DNA of 64,000 bases from Sorex araneus (GCF_027595985.1 NC_073302.1:218928354-218992353); one strand, 5' to 3'. Shown: positions 1-11,794, numbered from the stretch's first letter. Made by a program: numbers and translations. The notes: a model not told the origin generated them from the sequence alone.

Positions 1-466
1 ACCTATTTTTATTATTACAAAAGATAATTCATGAAAATATGTCCAGGTCAAATTTTTTTACCTTTGGCTATATATTTGATAAACTGATTTTTTTCCTTAA
101 AAATAATATGGATAATGTGAAAGCTGTTTTTTAAGTAAGAAAATGAAGCTTTTTTTCTAAAACAGCGCACATGACACAGTGAAACTAAAAATGGACCCCC
201 AGCCTTTGCTCTGTAACTGAAAAGAGTAATTGAGAGAAAACACTGCTTACAAACTAATTATATACTTTTCTAAGATACCATTTTTTTCAAGCACAAGACC
301 CATCTGGCTTAACATCTGCAAAATTCCTATAATTAAAAGGGAAAGAAATAAACATAGTGGAAGTTATTCAAGGATTTTGTACACTCCACTAAATTTTTCT
401 GCTTTACATTTGACTATAACTGAGGAATCCATAAAAATTATAGTTAATTGAAAACTGAAGAACATT
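1..466. other. AT-rich intergenic DNA
   Basis: No gene, RNA or recognisable repeat is seen. The 73-codon open frame beginning at 230 lacks any recognisable domain or coding bias and is treated as chance. Confidence 0.6.
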
Positions 467-560
467 GTGTGCGTGCACTTGTGTTGCTGGGAATCAAACC
501 CAGGGTTTCACACACTGAGGCACAGGTTCTGCCTCTCAACCACACCACAACTCCACTAAG
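467..560 (-). repeat. tRNA-derived SINE head remnant
   Basis: Read on the minus strand, this stretch has a B-box-like GGTTTGATTCCC and an upstream region resembling the head of tRNA-derived SINEs. The usual SOR body and A tail are absent. It is an old fragment; a decayed tRNA pseudogene is the alternative. Confidence 0.45.
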
Positions 561-2451
561 AATATTGTTGAACATTTTGATTGTCAGAATTTTATCTTGA
601 ACACTATGATGTTTAGATTTTTCTATTGTTTATTATAATCCTGATTGCATAATTAACTCATCTTTGCTAGACTGATGAGTGAAACATGTCTAAAATTTAA
701 AATTTGTAGGTCTCTAATCACTAAAGCTGGTAAGTCAAACTCTTTCTGCTAACTGGTTTAACAAAGGGTTAGTTTATAAATTTAAAATATACTTTCATTG
801 ACAAGATTTTCTTTATATACCAGTTTTCAGTTATAAAAATAGCAACATCTACTTATGTGAAGTTTTTCAGAGAGTTCTTTTAAAGTTTTAGTTCAAAGCA
901 GAGAAAAATAAACCCAGCTTATTATGCAAAATTTAACAGGAAGTAAAGTCATTTCTTTCTGTTTCACAATGAATACATAAATGATTCCATCACTATTTCA
1001 TTTATTTTAAGCCACATAATGGTTTAAAATTGGTTACAAGAGGATAAGTACATATCCTCAATCATGAGTGGTAAAAGAATGACTAACCAAAAGCTTTTGT
1101 CTGATTCTACAAAACTATACAGAAATCTGTGTGTACAGTTATGAATCCTGCATATCATTATTCCATTTAAGTTTTAAGTAAAAAGTTGTTTATACAGTTA
1201 TATATATATATATGCCAGGCAATAATCTAGATACATAAAAATGCTCATTAAACCTTCCAAAAACTATAAAAGGCAAATATATTATAAGAATATTACATTA
1301 AAGAATATTCTTTAGGGACAGAGAAGGCAAATACACTGGTCAAGTTCATACAGTTAGTAAGTGAGGCTTGCATTGCCCAAGATTTGAAACTGAAAATCTG
1401 AATTCCAAAGACAAAGTTTGTTGCCTCTATAGACAGTATTTTTTTTCTCATGTACTCAAGAAATTATGTTTTCTGGGAACTTAGGTAGATTTCTTAGGGA
1501 CTATCAAAGACATTTCTTTCTTCAGTTATTAGAAAAGAATTGGTTGCTATAATACTTCAAAATATGCCAGGCTAGTAATGAAAATAATTTTGAAGAAAAT
1601 TTTGAGACTGTACTTCTGGGTAAAAAAAGGTTCCTCTGATTCTTTCTTTTCCTGGCAAGAGGATATGTGTTTATATCAGTTTTTAACAGACACCAAGAAG
1701 CTGCCCAAACTGCATTGTTCTCTTCCAGAAGGGTACAGTGAGAACCTCTGAAGCCCATATATGCAAGTTACAAACACCCTAACAATACCATGCCAAAATG
1801 AAGTTGTGGAATTCTTAGAATTAACTAGTGGTATGCAATAATCACAGGAGAATCTACTAAAAATCAGGAAGACCAGAAGTATTCATGCATTCTATTTTGA
1901 GCTATGCCATCTCACTCCCTAATTCCAAACTTGCCTTGAAAATCTGTAACCTTGAAACTACTCAATTGTGTATACCAGCAATGTCACAGTCACCTGAGGA
2001 CACAGCTGGCTTTGGAACTCCTAAAGATGTTTTTCCCCCCACAACATTGCTGCTTCCTAACTTAAAAGTCAACCTCTTGGGAAAAACTTCTCTGAGATGT
2101 TGTGATTTAACCCTCTTCAAGCTTACTCTATAAGATAATACCATTTCTAGGAATTTTGTTGAAAAAGTTTAAATTTTTTAAATTTTTTTTAATTAAAAAG
2201 AATGATAACTAAACATTTCAAATCCCAAAGTCTGAAAAAGAGGTTGGGATGAGTTAGAGTTTGGCCAAAACATAAAAGGAAGATCTGTGGGACAAGATGA
2301 AGCTCTGACATATACTTGGCAATGTAAATGCACATGTGCAGGATTAAATTCATGTCAGGAGTGGGGGTCTGAATTAAGTTATCGGGTCTGCTCTTGAGGC
2401 CCTCTATAAGAAAGAAGAAAAGTCAAAATCAGTTAGAAACCACTTGAGTGC
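561..2451. other. Intergenic DNA with no recognised element
   Basis: AT-rich sequence with a short (TA)n run near 1200-1212. The overlapping open frames at 1522-1758 and 1885-2144 do not resemble any family I know. I see no promoter, RNA gene or clear repeat. Confidence 0.5.
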
Positions 2452-2465
2452 AGAAGAGATATCTT

Positions 2466-2672
2466 AGTTTTTGGTTTTGTTTTTCAGGTTTTTTGGGGTT
2501 TTTGCATTTTGCTTTTTGGTTCACACCTGGCAATGCACCATGGTTACTCTGGCTCTGTGCTCAGGAATTACTCCTGGCGGTGCTCAGGGGACCATATGAG
2601 ATGCTGGGAATTGAACTTGGGTTGGCCACCTGCAAAGCAAATGCCCTACCCGCTATGCTATTGCTCCAGCCC
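2466..2672 (-). mobile_element. SOR SINE with target-site duplication
   Basis: Minus-strand SOR element: head at the right end (GGGCTGGAGCAATAGCATAG), body with AGGAGTAATTCCTGAG-type sequence, and a T-rich left end that is the poly(A) tail. The direct repeat AGAAGAGATATCTT lies at 2452-2465 and 2673-2686, so insertion used L1-type target-primed reverse transcription. Divergence from the younger copies is moderate. Confidence 0.92.
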
Positions 2673-2759
2673 AGAAGAGATATCTTGATAAAAACTTACA
2701 GAACTCTTTTACAAAGAGAGATTCTTTGATGATCAAAGAATTTGATGAAATATCTGATT

Positions 2760-4160
2760 AATCAATAGGAGGTCAGTAAACAAATTGCGTGCATTTTCAG
2801 CAACTAAATAATACAAGATGTATACAAGAAATAGAAGATGTGTCAAAGTTAGTCTGGGAAAGTAGAAAACAAATATATAGCAGCTGCAGCAACAACAAAA
2901 ATAACCATAACAGCCAACTCTAAGGACAAGGGAAAATAAGGTTTCCTGAATTTCCACACTATGATATCTAAAACATTTTTAAGCAAAAATAAGAGACAGT
3001 GAAATAAAAGAGTTGCCCACATGTGGTAAAAACAAAATAAAAATCATTCAAAGGAAAGTATTTTTGAAGAACCCGAGACGTAGGAATCACCAGATTAAAA
3101 ACATTAAGTGAGATATTAAATAAATTTTTAAAAAGTAATAGGCTAATCCCATTAAAGATAAGAAACTATTTAAAAAGAACAAAATGACCAATTAGAGAAT
3201 TGAAAAATGTTTATAGTTAAAATGAAAATCACTACCAGGATTCAACAGCATATCTGAGTTGACAAAGTAATCAATAATGAAGAAGATGAGTCATTTTAGA
3301 ACAATCTGAAGGACAGAAAAACTTAATGAAAGAAAGAATATAGCCCTCCAGACATCTGAACACTATCAAGCACACCAACATATTACCAACATACATTTGA
3401 GTCCAAGATAAAAGAATAGTAAAAGGAAAAAATATTTGAAAAAAATAAAGCAGACCGTTTCTAACTTGATGAAAAACATTCATCTACATATCCAATAAAT
3501 TCAGAAAACAACAAATATATGCACTCAAATAATATAATAATGATGTTCATGTGAAGACATATAATAACAAACTTAAAATTCAGATAGAATATTGAAAACA
3601 AGATAAAAATAACCATCATGGGCCTGGAGCAAAAGCACAGTGGGTAGGGTGTTTGCCTTGCAGGCGGCCGACCCGGGTTTGATTCCCAGCATTCCATATG
3701 GTCCCCCGAGCACTGCCAAGGGTAATTCCTGACTGTATGATCCAGGATTAACCCCTGTGCATCACCAGGTGTGACCCAAAAAGCAAAAAATTATTTAAAA
3801 ATTATGCAAAACAGATCCTCAGTAAGATTCATAAATGTCTTCTCGTTAGAAAAACCTGAAGTCCAGGAGGCAAGATAATGATATAGTCAAAATCCCGGGA
3901 GAAAACAACTATCAGACAAGAATTCTAAATTAGCAAAATTATCCTTCAAAAATTAAAGAAAGAGCTATTAGGGGAACAAGTAGGGGACAGGAAGAATTTG
4001 AGCACTCACAGAAGCCAAGTTCATAAAAACTGACAAAATCAACCTTTTGAAAATCTAGACTCTAATTAAAAAGAAAACTAAACTAAAAGTTTGATAAAAA
4101 GTTGATAAGACTAGCAAATCAATTTTTTGAAACTCTGACTCTAATAAAAGGCGATTAGTG
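2760..4160 (+). mobile_element. Ancient L1 (L1M-type) ORF1/inter-ORF remnant
   Basis: The stretch is A-rich on the plus strand and has phrases typical of old mammalian L1 elements, such as AGCAAAATTATCCTTCAAAA near 3935-3954. No open frame survives. It is interrupted by a SOR SINE at about 3619-3794. Boundaries are approximate and the subfamily is not determined. Confidence 0.55.
3619..3794 (+). mobile_element. SOR SINE inside old L1
   Basis: Full SOR structure: head GGGCCTGGAGCAAAAGCACA, B box GGGTTTGATTCCC, body, GTGACCCAAAAAGC terminal motif and a short A-rich tail. No convincing target duplication was found by eye. Confidence 0.9.
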
Positions 4161-4165
4161 CATAG

Positions 4166-4930
4166 AAAACGTTAGTGCCACATCCTCCACAATGTGTTTG
4201 TTTCCCTCTATCAGGGTCCCCGTGTCCCCAGACCCTATCCCCTCCTCCCCATGATAAGCTTCTAACTGAAGATCAATCCTTGGTCTCTCTTGCTCCTGGC
4301 AATTACTCACCTTTGTTGCTTTATATCCTGCATTTGAGAGAAATCATTTTCTCCCTGTCGCTTTCCTTCTCACTAGCCTCATTCAGAGTTATTCTTTCAG
4401 ACCTCTTCACAACAAATTACAAGATTTTTACCGTTTCTCATTTCAAATAGTATTCCACTGTGTATTTGTACCATAGTTCTTATAACATTTGTTTTTTAGC
4501 ATTTGGGTATTTTCCAGAATTTGACTATTATAAGCAATGATGCAATAAACATCAGAGTGCAAATGGCTTTTTTGATCAGTTTGGGGAAGATGGGGTAGAA
4601 GTGAAGAAGTGGAATTGCTAGGTCATGTGGAAGTTTAATTCCTAGCTTTTTAAAGTTTCCCTACTGTTTTCTAAAAATATTGGAGCAGTCAATATTCACA
4701 CCAGCAGTGAATGAGAGTTCCTATTTCCCTACATGCATACCCGCACTAGTTGTTTTCGTTCTTTGTGATGTGTGCCAGTCTCACTGATTTGAGATATCTC
4801 ATTATTGTTTTGATTTGCATTTGTCTAGTGATATATGATGGAGAGCTTTTGGCCACCTGTATGACATGTTTAAGGAAGTTTCTGTTCATCTCTTCCATCC
4901 CCCACCTCACTACTTTGATGTGGTTGGTTG
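4166..4930 (-). mobile_element. L1 ORF2 3' portion and 3' UTR fragment, antisense
   Basis: On the minus strand this matches the 3' part of mammalian L1 ORF2. Landmarks are AGTATTCCACTGTGTA near 4449 and TTCACACCAGCAGTGAATG near 4697, which parallel the same positions in the younger antisense L1 at 28991-30689. The frame is broken throughout. Confidence 0.75.
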
Positions 4931-5028
4931 TGGTATCCTCGATTCATTCCTGGGAAGTTGCAGGTCCTGGAGGTTGCAGGTCCTTTATGTTATCTACATC
5001 TTTCAATAATTGTAGTGCTGCTTAGAAA

Positions 5029-5068
5029 ATCTTTACTTTGGCTGCCCCCAGATATCCAAAGTAAAGAT
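5029..5068. repeat. Perfect 13-bp inverted repeat
   Basis: ATCTTTACTTTGG at 5029-5041 is followed after 14 nt by its exact reverse complement at 5056-5068. Transcribed, it would form a 13-bp stem. No pol III terminator or known small RNA matches; function unknown. Confidence 0.6.
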
Positions 5069-5130
5069 CATATCAGAATGCTGATTGCCATTCATGTTAT
5101 GACTCCACACTGAGAAGAGAAGACATACCA

Positions 5131-5260
5131 AGGGGCCCAAGAGATAATATAGCAGTAGGGTGCCTGACTCTCACGTAGCTGACCTGGGTTCAATACTTGG
5201 CACCACAGATGGTCCCCCCAAACTTCCATGAGTGATCTCTAAGAGAAGAGTCAAGAATTG
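5131..5260 (+). mobile_element. Degenerate SOR SINE
   Basis: SOR head and B-box region (GACCTGGGTTCAATACTTGG) plus part of the body are recognisable but strongly diverged. The tail is lost. It is followed directly by an L1 3' end. Confidence 0.7.
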
Positions 5261-5261
5261 G

Positions 5262-5400
5262 GTGATGGGAGGGAACCTGGGGACCCTGATGCTGAGTAAT
5301 GTACACTTGTGGGGGATGGATGTTGGAATACTGTATGACTCAAATCTAGTCATGAACAGCTTTGTAAGGGTCTGTCGCACAACGATTCAATAAAAAAGTA
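5262..5400 (+). mobile_element. Old L1 3' terminus
   Basis: It carries the shrew L1 3'-UTR ending (GGGGGATGGATGTTGGAATA, then CATGAACAGC and CGATTCAATAAAAAAG). It is a diverged copy of the terminus seen at 18325-18471 and 54426-54575. Confidence 0.6.
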
Positions 5401-6015
5401 AATAAAATAATAGAGAAATAATAAAATAAAGTAGATGTGTTGAGAGAGACAGAAATGATCTGTGAGGTTCATGTTTTTATCCAAATTCCAAACTGAAATC
5501 TTATTAGAAAATTAGTAGATTAGTATAACTTGTAAAACTGAAAAAAAAAGTTATCTCTGAGTACCACTGGTTGTGGCCCCAAAACAACACATACCAAAAC
5601 TAATCTTCCCAACTCACCTGAGCCTTTTCAACATTATTCACTTCAGAATTCATTGTTGAATTCAGTAACTAAAGTTGCCCTTTAAAGTTATTTATATTCA
5701 TTTGACCTTTTATCCAGTCTAAATTATAAAGTCTCTATCTTTTTATAACCTTTCTCAGACTTGAAACTTATTGCAGATATTGATTTTCTATCATCCAGCA
5801 CATCATGAATTGTTTTAATCTCCTCTCTAAAACCTCGCATGTCAATTTGCTTTCCTTCAATAAGAAAATGTTATTTATGTGTTCAAACTTTTTTTGTTTT
5901 TCCCTTATGTTAGAGACAAACTAAAAACTGTATTTCCTGGAAATTATCACAAATACTAAATATACTTTGAATTTTTGCTATAACAATTGTGTATTCAAAA
6001 AACAAATATGAAAGC
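5401..6015. other. Intergenic DNA
   Basis: Nothing recognisable apart from a possible SOR body scrap near 5545-5590. Confidence 0.5.
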
Positions 6016-7236
6016 CACTGCTCTCTCTTTCACCTCCTGCGTTCGGTGGTCTTGAGCTGTTTACCCTGCCGATGGCAATGGGTGGACAAAGGAGGGAACG
6101 AGGGGGGCTGATTGGTATCAATTATAGTTTATTTCAATTTCGTCTCCATTCCTCTTCCTCATCCACCCTTTTTCCATTGTCCCAAATCATGAGGTATTTG
6201 GGCAACAGTTACACATAAGTGTGGTCATACAATCAACAAAGCTTCTAGGACAGATTCTCATTCAGCAAGAGTACCTGCCTATGGGCAAAATACCGTCTAT
6301 AGATGCATTTCTCCTTCCCTTAGTTCAGTAACCATATATTGATTCATCTTAATTCTACTCCTTAATAATACTAGTCATTTTGTATGAACACAATAAGAGA
6401 TACACTAAGCTAATAGAATGGCTCTCCTGAGGGATATCTCACTATAGATCTCAGACTACAGTGCTCATGCCAGATCAGTCTTTCCTAATCCTAGCAGGGT
6501 CCTAATCTAGTTGTTGCTCTTTGGATCATGACAGAATTTGTCCATGATCATGCTCTTAACTTAGAGTTAAGTATTATGGCACTTGAGCTGTCCCATTTCT
6601 ATGCCAAGGTAGCTCACAGCTTGCCCTGGGTCAATCCAGTCCCTCGTCAGGACCCTGCTTTTGGGGTGCTAGGAATGAAGGGCAACTGAGGCTTAAATCG
6701 AGAAAGAAGATGCTCAGGAATGGATATTATTAGGAATCAATTAACTCCCAAGTTACCAAAGCATAGCATTAACTGTCTTCCTGTGTCTATACAAAAAGGA
6801 TACTGCTCTGAAGTAACTACACAAAGGACTTGAGGAGAAGAGAAAGGCAATCTTTCACTTACAAATACAAGCCCAGTGTCCTTAGAAAGATCTGACCTTA
6901 CAGGTTAACAGAATCTGATCAGGGGATACAGGTGACTGACCAGTTGGGGAAGCAGAGCACAAAGAAAGAGGTTTCAGATAAACACAGGACTGGGAGTGCC
7001 TCGGGAGCACTGTGATGAGTAAGCCACAATGCTTAGGTTTACTCAGTAATCCTAAACTCCCTGTGGACAGGGAGAAAGGACAAACCAATGTTAAGCCTAA
7101 AAGTGTTTACAGCCATATTCCAATAAATAAAGGAATGGGAGTGTCTTGGGAGCACTGTGATGGGTGTATCCTGATAAACCTAACCTCCTCTGGCAAGGGA
7201 GAAAGCACAAGCCAATGTTATTCTAAAAACAGTAAG
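6016..7236. repeat. Unclassified GC-richer repeat, possibly LTR-derived
   Basis: Composition rises sharply against the AT-rich flanks. A minus-strand AATAAA (TTTATT at 6129) lies in a pyrimidine-rich context. The right part holds two diverged tandem units of about 110 bp, 6987-7104 and 7132-7230, each beginning GG(A)TGGGAGTG and containing GGGAGCACTGTGATG and a CAANCCAATGTTA motif. Such duplicated units are common in LTR U3 regions, but I see no LTR termini. Assignment is uncertain. Confidence 0.35.
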
Positions 7237-7239
7237 ATA

Positions 7240-7422
7240 TCACTTTTTGTTTTGTTTTGGGGCAACAGTCTGTGATACTCGGGGCTCACTCCTGCCTCTT
7301 TACTCAGGGATCATTCCTATCGGGGCTCAAGGGAACATCTGGGGTGTCTGGATCCAACCCTGGTCGGCCACTTGCAGGGCAAGCACCCACTCTACTACCT
7401 GCTTTATTATCGCTTCAGCCCA
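7240..7422 (-). mobile_element. SOR SINE
   Basis: Minus-strand SOR with head at the right (GGGCTGAAGCGATAATAAAG), B-box region and T-rich tail complement on the left (TTTTTGTTTTGTTTTGGGGC). Diverged copy. Confidence 0.8.
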
Positions 7423-7427
7423 ACACA

Positions 7428-7515
7428 TCTTTTTGGTTTTTGTTTTTTCCTTCTTTTAATTTTAACTAAAATATCTTTTTGGTTTTTGTTTTTTCCTTCT
7501 TTTAATTTTCACTAA
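7428..7515. repeat. Tandem duplication, unit about 44 bp
   Basis: ATCTTTTTGGTTTTTGTTTT through TTTTAATTTT is present twice in direct tandem with two or so differences. It looks like a local slippage or unequal-exchange duplication at the edge of the SINE. Confidence 0.8.
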
Positions 7516-7871
7516 AAGTTGTTTGTCCCTGGTTTCCAGTTTTCATTTATTCTCAAAAAGTTTCGTTCTGTAACATCCAGTCACTCTAGTGACTTTGACT
7601 TTTTAATTCCATATCACTAAGTGCTGGCAGCCTCCCTTGGCATCTGCACAGATGTAATAAAAGTGCTCACAAATCCATCTCACAGGTCAGACATGCCATT
7701 TACTTCTCAGGGTTCTGGGGATATTAATGAGAGCGTTGTTCTGCAGCTCTTTGAGTACTTGCATCCTAGAAGATCTGTGGCAAAATCTCCAAAGACTTAT
7801 ACAATAAATACTCATGAGAGAAGAGTTTAGTGTTTTTTTTCTTTTTTTTTTTTAGTAAACATTAGGAGCAT

Positions 7872-8130
7872 AGTGCACAGCTCCTAAAGGGCTGGAGCGA
7901 TAGCACATCGGGTAGGGCGTTTGCCTTGCACAAGGCTGGCCCAGGTTTGATTCCTCCATCCCTCTCGGAGAGCCCAGCAAGCTACCGAGAGTATCCTGCC
8001 CGCACGGCAGAGTCTGGCAAGCTACCCGTGGCGTATTGGATATGCCAAGAACAAGTCTCACAATGGAGACATTACTGGTGCCCACTCGAACAAATTGAAG
8101 AGCAATGGGATGACAGTGACAGTGACAAAT
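7872..8130 (+). mobile_element. Composite SINE: SOR head with RTE-type 3' tail
   Basis: The direct repeat ATTAGGAGCAT flanks it at 7861-7871 and 8131-8141. After 17 extra bases comes a SOR tRNA head at 7889 (A box, B-box region GGTTTGATTCC). The SOR body is replaced by GAGAGTATCCTGCCCGCACG-type sequence. The 3' end reads in one frame as a peptide ending WRHYWCPLEQIEEQ, which resembles the C-terminus of RTE-clade polyproteins. It ends in (CAGTGA)n with no poly(A), as expected if an RTE reverse transcriptase rather than L1 mobilised it. Confidence 0.85.
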
Positions 8131-8141
8131 ATTAGGAGCAT

Positions 8142-8925
8142 TAGGTATTCAAAGGAATAGACCCAGCCCTTGAGAGACAATAATTAATTCCAGGATATTC
8201 ATACTGAAATCCTGTATTTTACAGTTAATGTGGAGTTTGTGGAGAGTTTAAATCAAAATAATTTTATTTAAATATCTAAAAATAAGCTTATATCATCATT
8301 AGCTAAAAAAATTATACAAAGTGTCAATATCCAGGTCAGTATTTATTTACTGTGAATCATATTCGTTTTATCATAGTAATAATTCTTAAAATTTATAAAA
8401 ATGCCCGGTAAGGTCATAATTATCAGGAGTTAACAGCAAAGTTAGAACTTTTTCTTTGGCTCTATATAAACAAACTTAATGATGCCTAATAGATGCTACA
8501 TGTTGAGTAGTATAGGGTAATTCAAGAGATATTTTCATTATGTAACATGAGAGTATATCAAACTATGTGGAATTTTCCAATTAAAGGACAAAAATTTAAG
8601 TGAAACTAACCAGATTTCTACTACTATTAATGTTTTTATATACTTTCAGAAAATGAATGTTTTTATACATTTCAAACATTTTAACTCTTCTTTGCTGTCA
8701 TTTTTAAGGACATTACCACATAAGAGTTATTTTCATTAGTCAAAAGTAAAATAAAAAAATATGCAGAAGTAAAAATATTTATGACTTCCATCTCCAGGTA
8801 GTCATCAATCACTCCTAATATTTTGTATTAAAGCTCAGACTCTTTTGAGGTATAAGTATATACATTATATATATATATGTGCATACACACACATACACAC
8901 ACATAGATGGTGAATAGATTCACAG
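8142..8925. other. AT-rich intergenic DNA with TA/CA microsatellite
   Basis: A mixed (TA)n/(CA)n run lies at about 8862-8905. No gene or transposon is recognised. Confidence 0.55.
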
Positions 8926-9215
8926 ACTAGAAATCTGCTATAGGCCAAATTTTGTGCATTCCTAAATTTCACATACCAATGTTTAATTCCAAATGAGATG
9001 GATTTGGAGGCCAGACTGTGACAGGTAATTCAGTTGTTAGAATGGTGCCCTTCTGTATGGAATTCACGTTCTTTCCCTAATGGTCCCAGAGAACTTGCTT
9101 CTCCCTACTCCCTACCATCAGTGTGAGGACACAGTGGAAGATCAGCTGACTTTAAACCAGTAAGCAGTCCCTCCACACACTCTAAATTTGTCTTTGGAAG
9201 TAGTAGTTTCTAGAT
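8926..9215 (+). mobile_element. MaLR LTR remnant (MST/MLT1-like)
   Basis: It contains the ordered landmarks of MaLR LTRs: an ATTCCAAATGAGATGGATTTGG block near 8987, a TTAGAATGGTGCCCTT block near 9037, and GTGTGAGGACACAGTGGAAG near 9121. Diverged, no internal region, ends approximate. These elements predate placental mammals or arose early in them. Confidence 0.6.
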
Positions 9216-10582
9216 GTGTAAAACTCTGTTGTTGCTAAAGCTACTCAAATATACTATGACAACATAGGTAAACATATAGATAAAATAGAAGACACATACA
9301 TTTAAACACTAGTTTATAATCATATTTTCATATAAATAAATACAATTTCATGCCTAAATCCTGTACAACATTCTAATATAGAGAATATCGATGTGGAAAA
9401 ACTATATGAAATGCAAATGATCAATGTTATTATAGTGGAAAACCTGAATAATCTCATTACTCTACAGCTTACAATGTATCATGGCAGTTTAACAAAATCA
9501 TATTCATCAAGTAACAGATAAAATAAAATTATAGCGAGAGGTATGCAGTAATGCCATATGAAGTTTAGGTGTCATAAAGTAAATGTTTAATTGTGTTTGC
9601 TCATTCTCATTACATGACACTAAAACATCCAGTCTTTGTTTGCTAACCATTTGTTTCTAATTATTTATTACTGGAAACCAAGCCGTGATGTTTATCTTCA
9701 TACAATTAATTTCCCAATTATTTTCTTTCAATAAGACTAGAGAAAAAAATCTTTGGCTAAAGGGAATCTACTTTTCAGGAACATTTTTTATGTTTCAGGT
9801 AGCAATCCAAAACATTTTCATTCTCTTTCCCACTAAGTGTGTCCTAGAATGACTGACAAGCCCCTCCACCAACATTAGACATTACCATTATTCATTCATT
9901 GATCTTCCATCTGGGGACCCCAGACAGTGGAGCAGTCAGCATCCCTATAACTCAGACAAAGGTACTGGGGATTCAGCTTGTGACCAAACACTGGCCCTGG
10001 CATCTGAAGCAGCTGATCCTTTCTAGAAACTGCTGTTATTTTTAATGCGTGAGAAATTGAAATAAAGCATGTTTAATAAATCAATGACTTAGCTGAATTA
10101 TGTTTACAAATGTTTACCAATTTTTAAATTAGATGTTGCCTCTTTAGTAGTCATTTATTTTTATTAATTTTTATTAAAATAATGATTTACAAAGTTGTTT
10201 ATTATATAGTTGTTTCAACTTTTAGTAGCTATTTACCTTTAATGGTATTCTTTAATGTCCTAGTTATGTTGTATGTGCACTTAGAAAAACCCTCCCCAGA
10301 GTAATTTCTTCAATTATTTATATACATTCCACTGGTTTATTTTTGTTGGTTAATTTTGTCATGTTTTCTAACTTAAATAAAATTTCTAATAATCTAAAAA
10401 CTTTCTCATCATTAATGATTCAGATATTTTTTTATTAAGATATCATTACATTGACAAAGTTTGCATTTTCATTAAATCCTGAAAGTTTAAGATTATTTAT
10501 TAGTCATTTTTTAGCTTGGATTAAAAAATAAAATTTTTCCTGTATATTTTATTTTTATTATTCTTATTTTTATTTTTTTTCC
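9216..10582. other. Intergenic DNA with no recognised element
   Basis: AT-rich, with a slightly GC-richer patch at about 9850-10030 of unknown origin. No frame of interest. Confidence 0.5.
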
Positions 10583-10772
10583 CTGCACAGCAGAGCCTGG
10601 CAAGCTACCCATGATGTATTTGATATGCCAAAAACAGTAACAACAACATGCTCTTCGTGTTCCTGGAGTGAGCATATGCCATTGGGCTACACTAGCACAA
10701 GACAGGGACAAATGAAGACATTACTGGCACCCGCTTGAGAAAATCAATGAACGAGATGACAGTGATACAGTG
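10583..10772 (+). mobile_element. RTE-tailed SINE, 5'-truncated
   Basis: It has the CAGCAGAGCCTGGCAAGCTA body, then about 130 bp collinear with the 3' end of the RTE element at 38216-38345: TGTTCCTGGAG, CCATTGGGCTACACTAGCAC, GACA(A)GGGACAAATG and the tail GATGACAGTGATACAGTG. This is the copy in the window with the longest shared segment and it links the SINE family to its LINE partner. Confidence 0.85.
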
Positions 10773-10944
10773 ATTTTTAGCTTGGGCTGCAATCAGATTT
10801 TTCAATGAATTAATTCAGTTACTTGACTTTCACTGGTGCAATTTTTGTTTCTACTCCTTTCATTGCCAATTTCAATTGTGTTAACTGAATTTGTGATTTC
10901 CTTCCTTGTTCTCTTTATTATTGCATTTTACATCAATTCAGTCA

Positions 10945-11340
10945 TATTTTAACTCTTCCCCCTACCTACCTGTCTCGTCTCCAGCAACTCAGCAGTCACG
11001 CTCATAAACCACCTCTGGCTGGCGCCAGGTAATCTTGTCATCGGCCTCCATCCAGATGGAATGTCCTTCTCTCCCAGAAGGGAGCATAACATGATGCTCA
11101 TCATACCATGCCACTGGACCCTGCGCCAGGCTATTTCACTTGGGGTGCCCCAGAGGGGGCAGGTGAAACCCTTCCCCGCCCCAAGGGACACAGCCCTGGC
11201 AGCCAAAACCCTCCAGAAGTCAACTGCCACCACGGTCCTGGCCACTCTTCACACACTCGGACCAGCCTCACCCATGAGTGAACATTTTCCTGAACCAAGT
11301 GGCTGTGACACTTTATAGGACACGCCCTATCTATATTCCA
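10945..11340 (+). repeat. Old copy of the long composite repeat (5' part)
   Basis: From about 11125 to 11295 it is collinear with 17760-17880 and 52940-53010: a CCCCAAG block, CTCCAGAAGTCAACTGCCAC, CACACTCGGACCAGCCTCAC and CATGAGTGAAC. The left part is also GC-rich and probably the same element, but is not matched elsewhere in the window. Overlapping GC-rich open frames here are not host coding sequence. Confidence 0.55.
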
Positions 11341-11794
11341 AGAGTAGTGCATCACTTTTGTTGGGATTCAAAATAGGAGGCAACCAACGTTCGAGGGAAG
11401 TATTATATTATTTTGCTTCTGTTTGGGGGCAGCAGTTGGGGTATGGGCTGGAAACACCTTAAATATGGTTGTGGGAAGGTAATGGTGATAAGACTGGTGT
11501 GGTGCTTGAATATTAAATGTAATCAAATATTGTGAACTAATTTATAAAATAAAAAATTAAAAAACGAGGGATAGGTAATCCAAGAATGATGGTGTTGCCT
11601 TATTAGGTATCTCCCTTAAAATAGCAAGTTGGTGTTGCCTTATTAAGTATCTCCCTTAAAATAGCAAGCTGGTGATAGGGGCCAAATACAGTGTGAGAGT
11701 CATATCACTTCATACTTTTGCTTCCAGGATATATTTAGATGCATCGCAATAAGTAAAATCTGCAAATTTTCTTCTTTCTTTAAATCACAAATTC
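11341..11794. other. Intergenic DNA with a tandem duplication
   Basis: A unit of about 40 bp, GGTGTTGCCTTATTAGGTAT through AAAATAGCAAGTT, is tandemly repeated at 11591-11671 with two differences. The AT-rich end near 11540-11565 may be a repeat tail, but the element is not identified. Confidence 0.55.
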
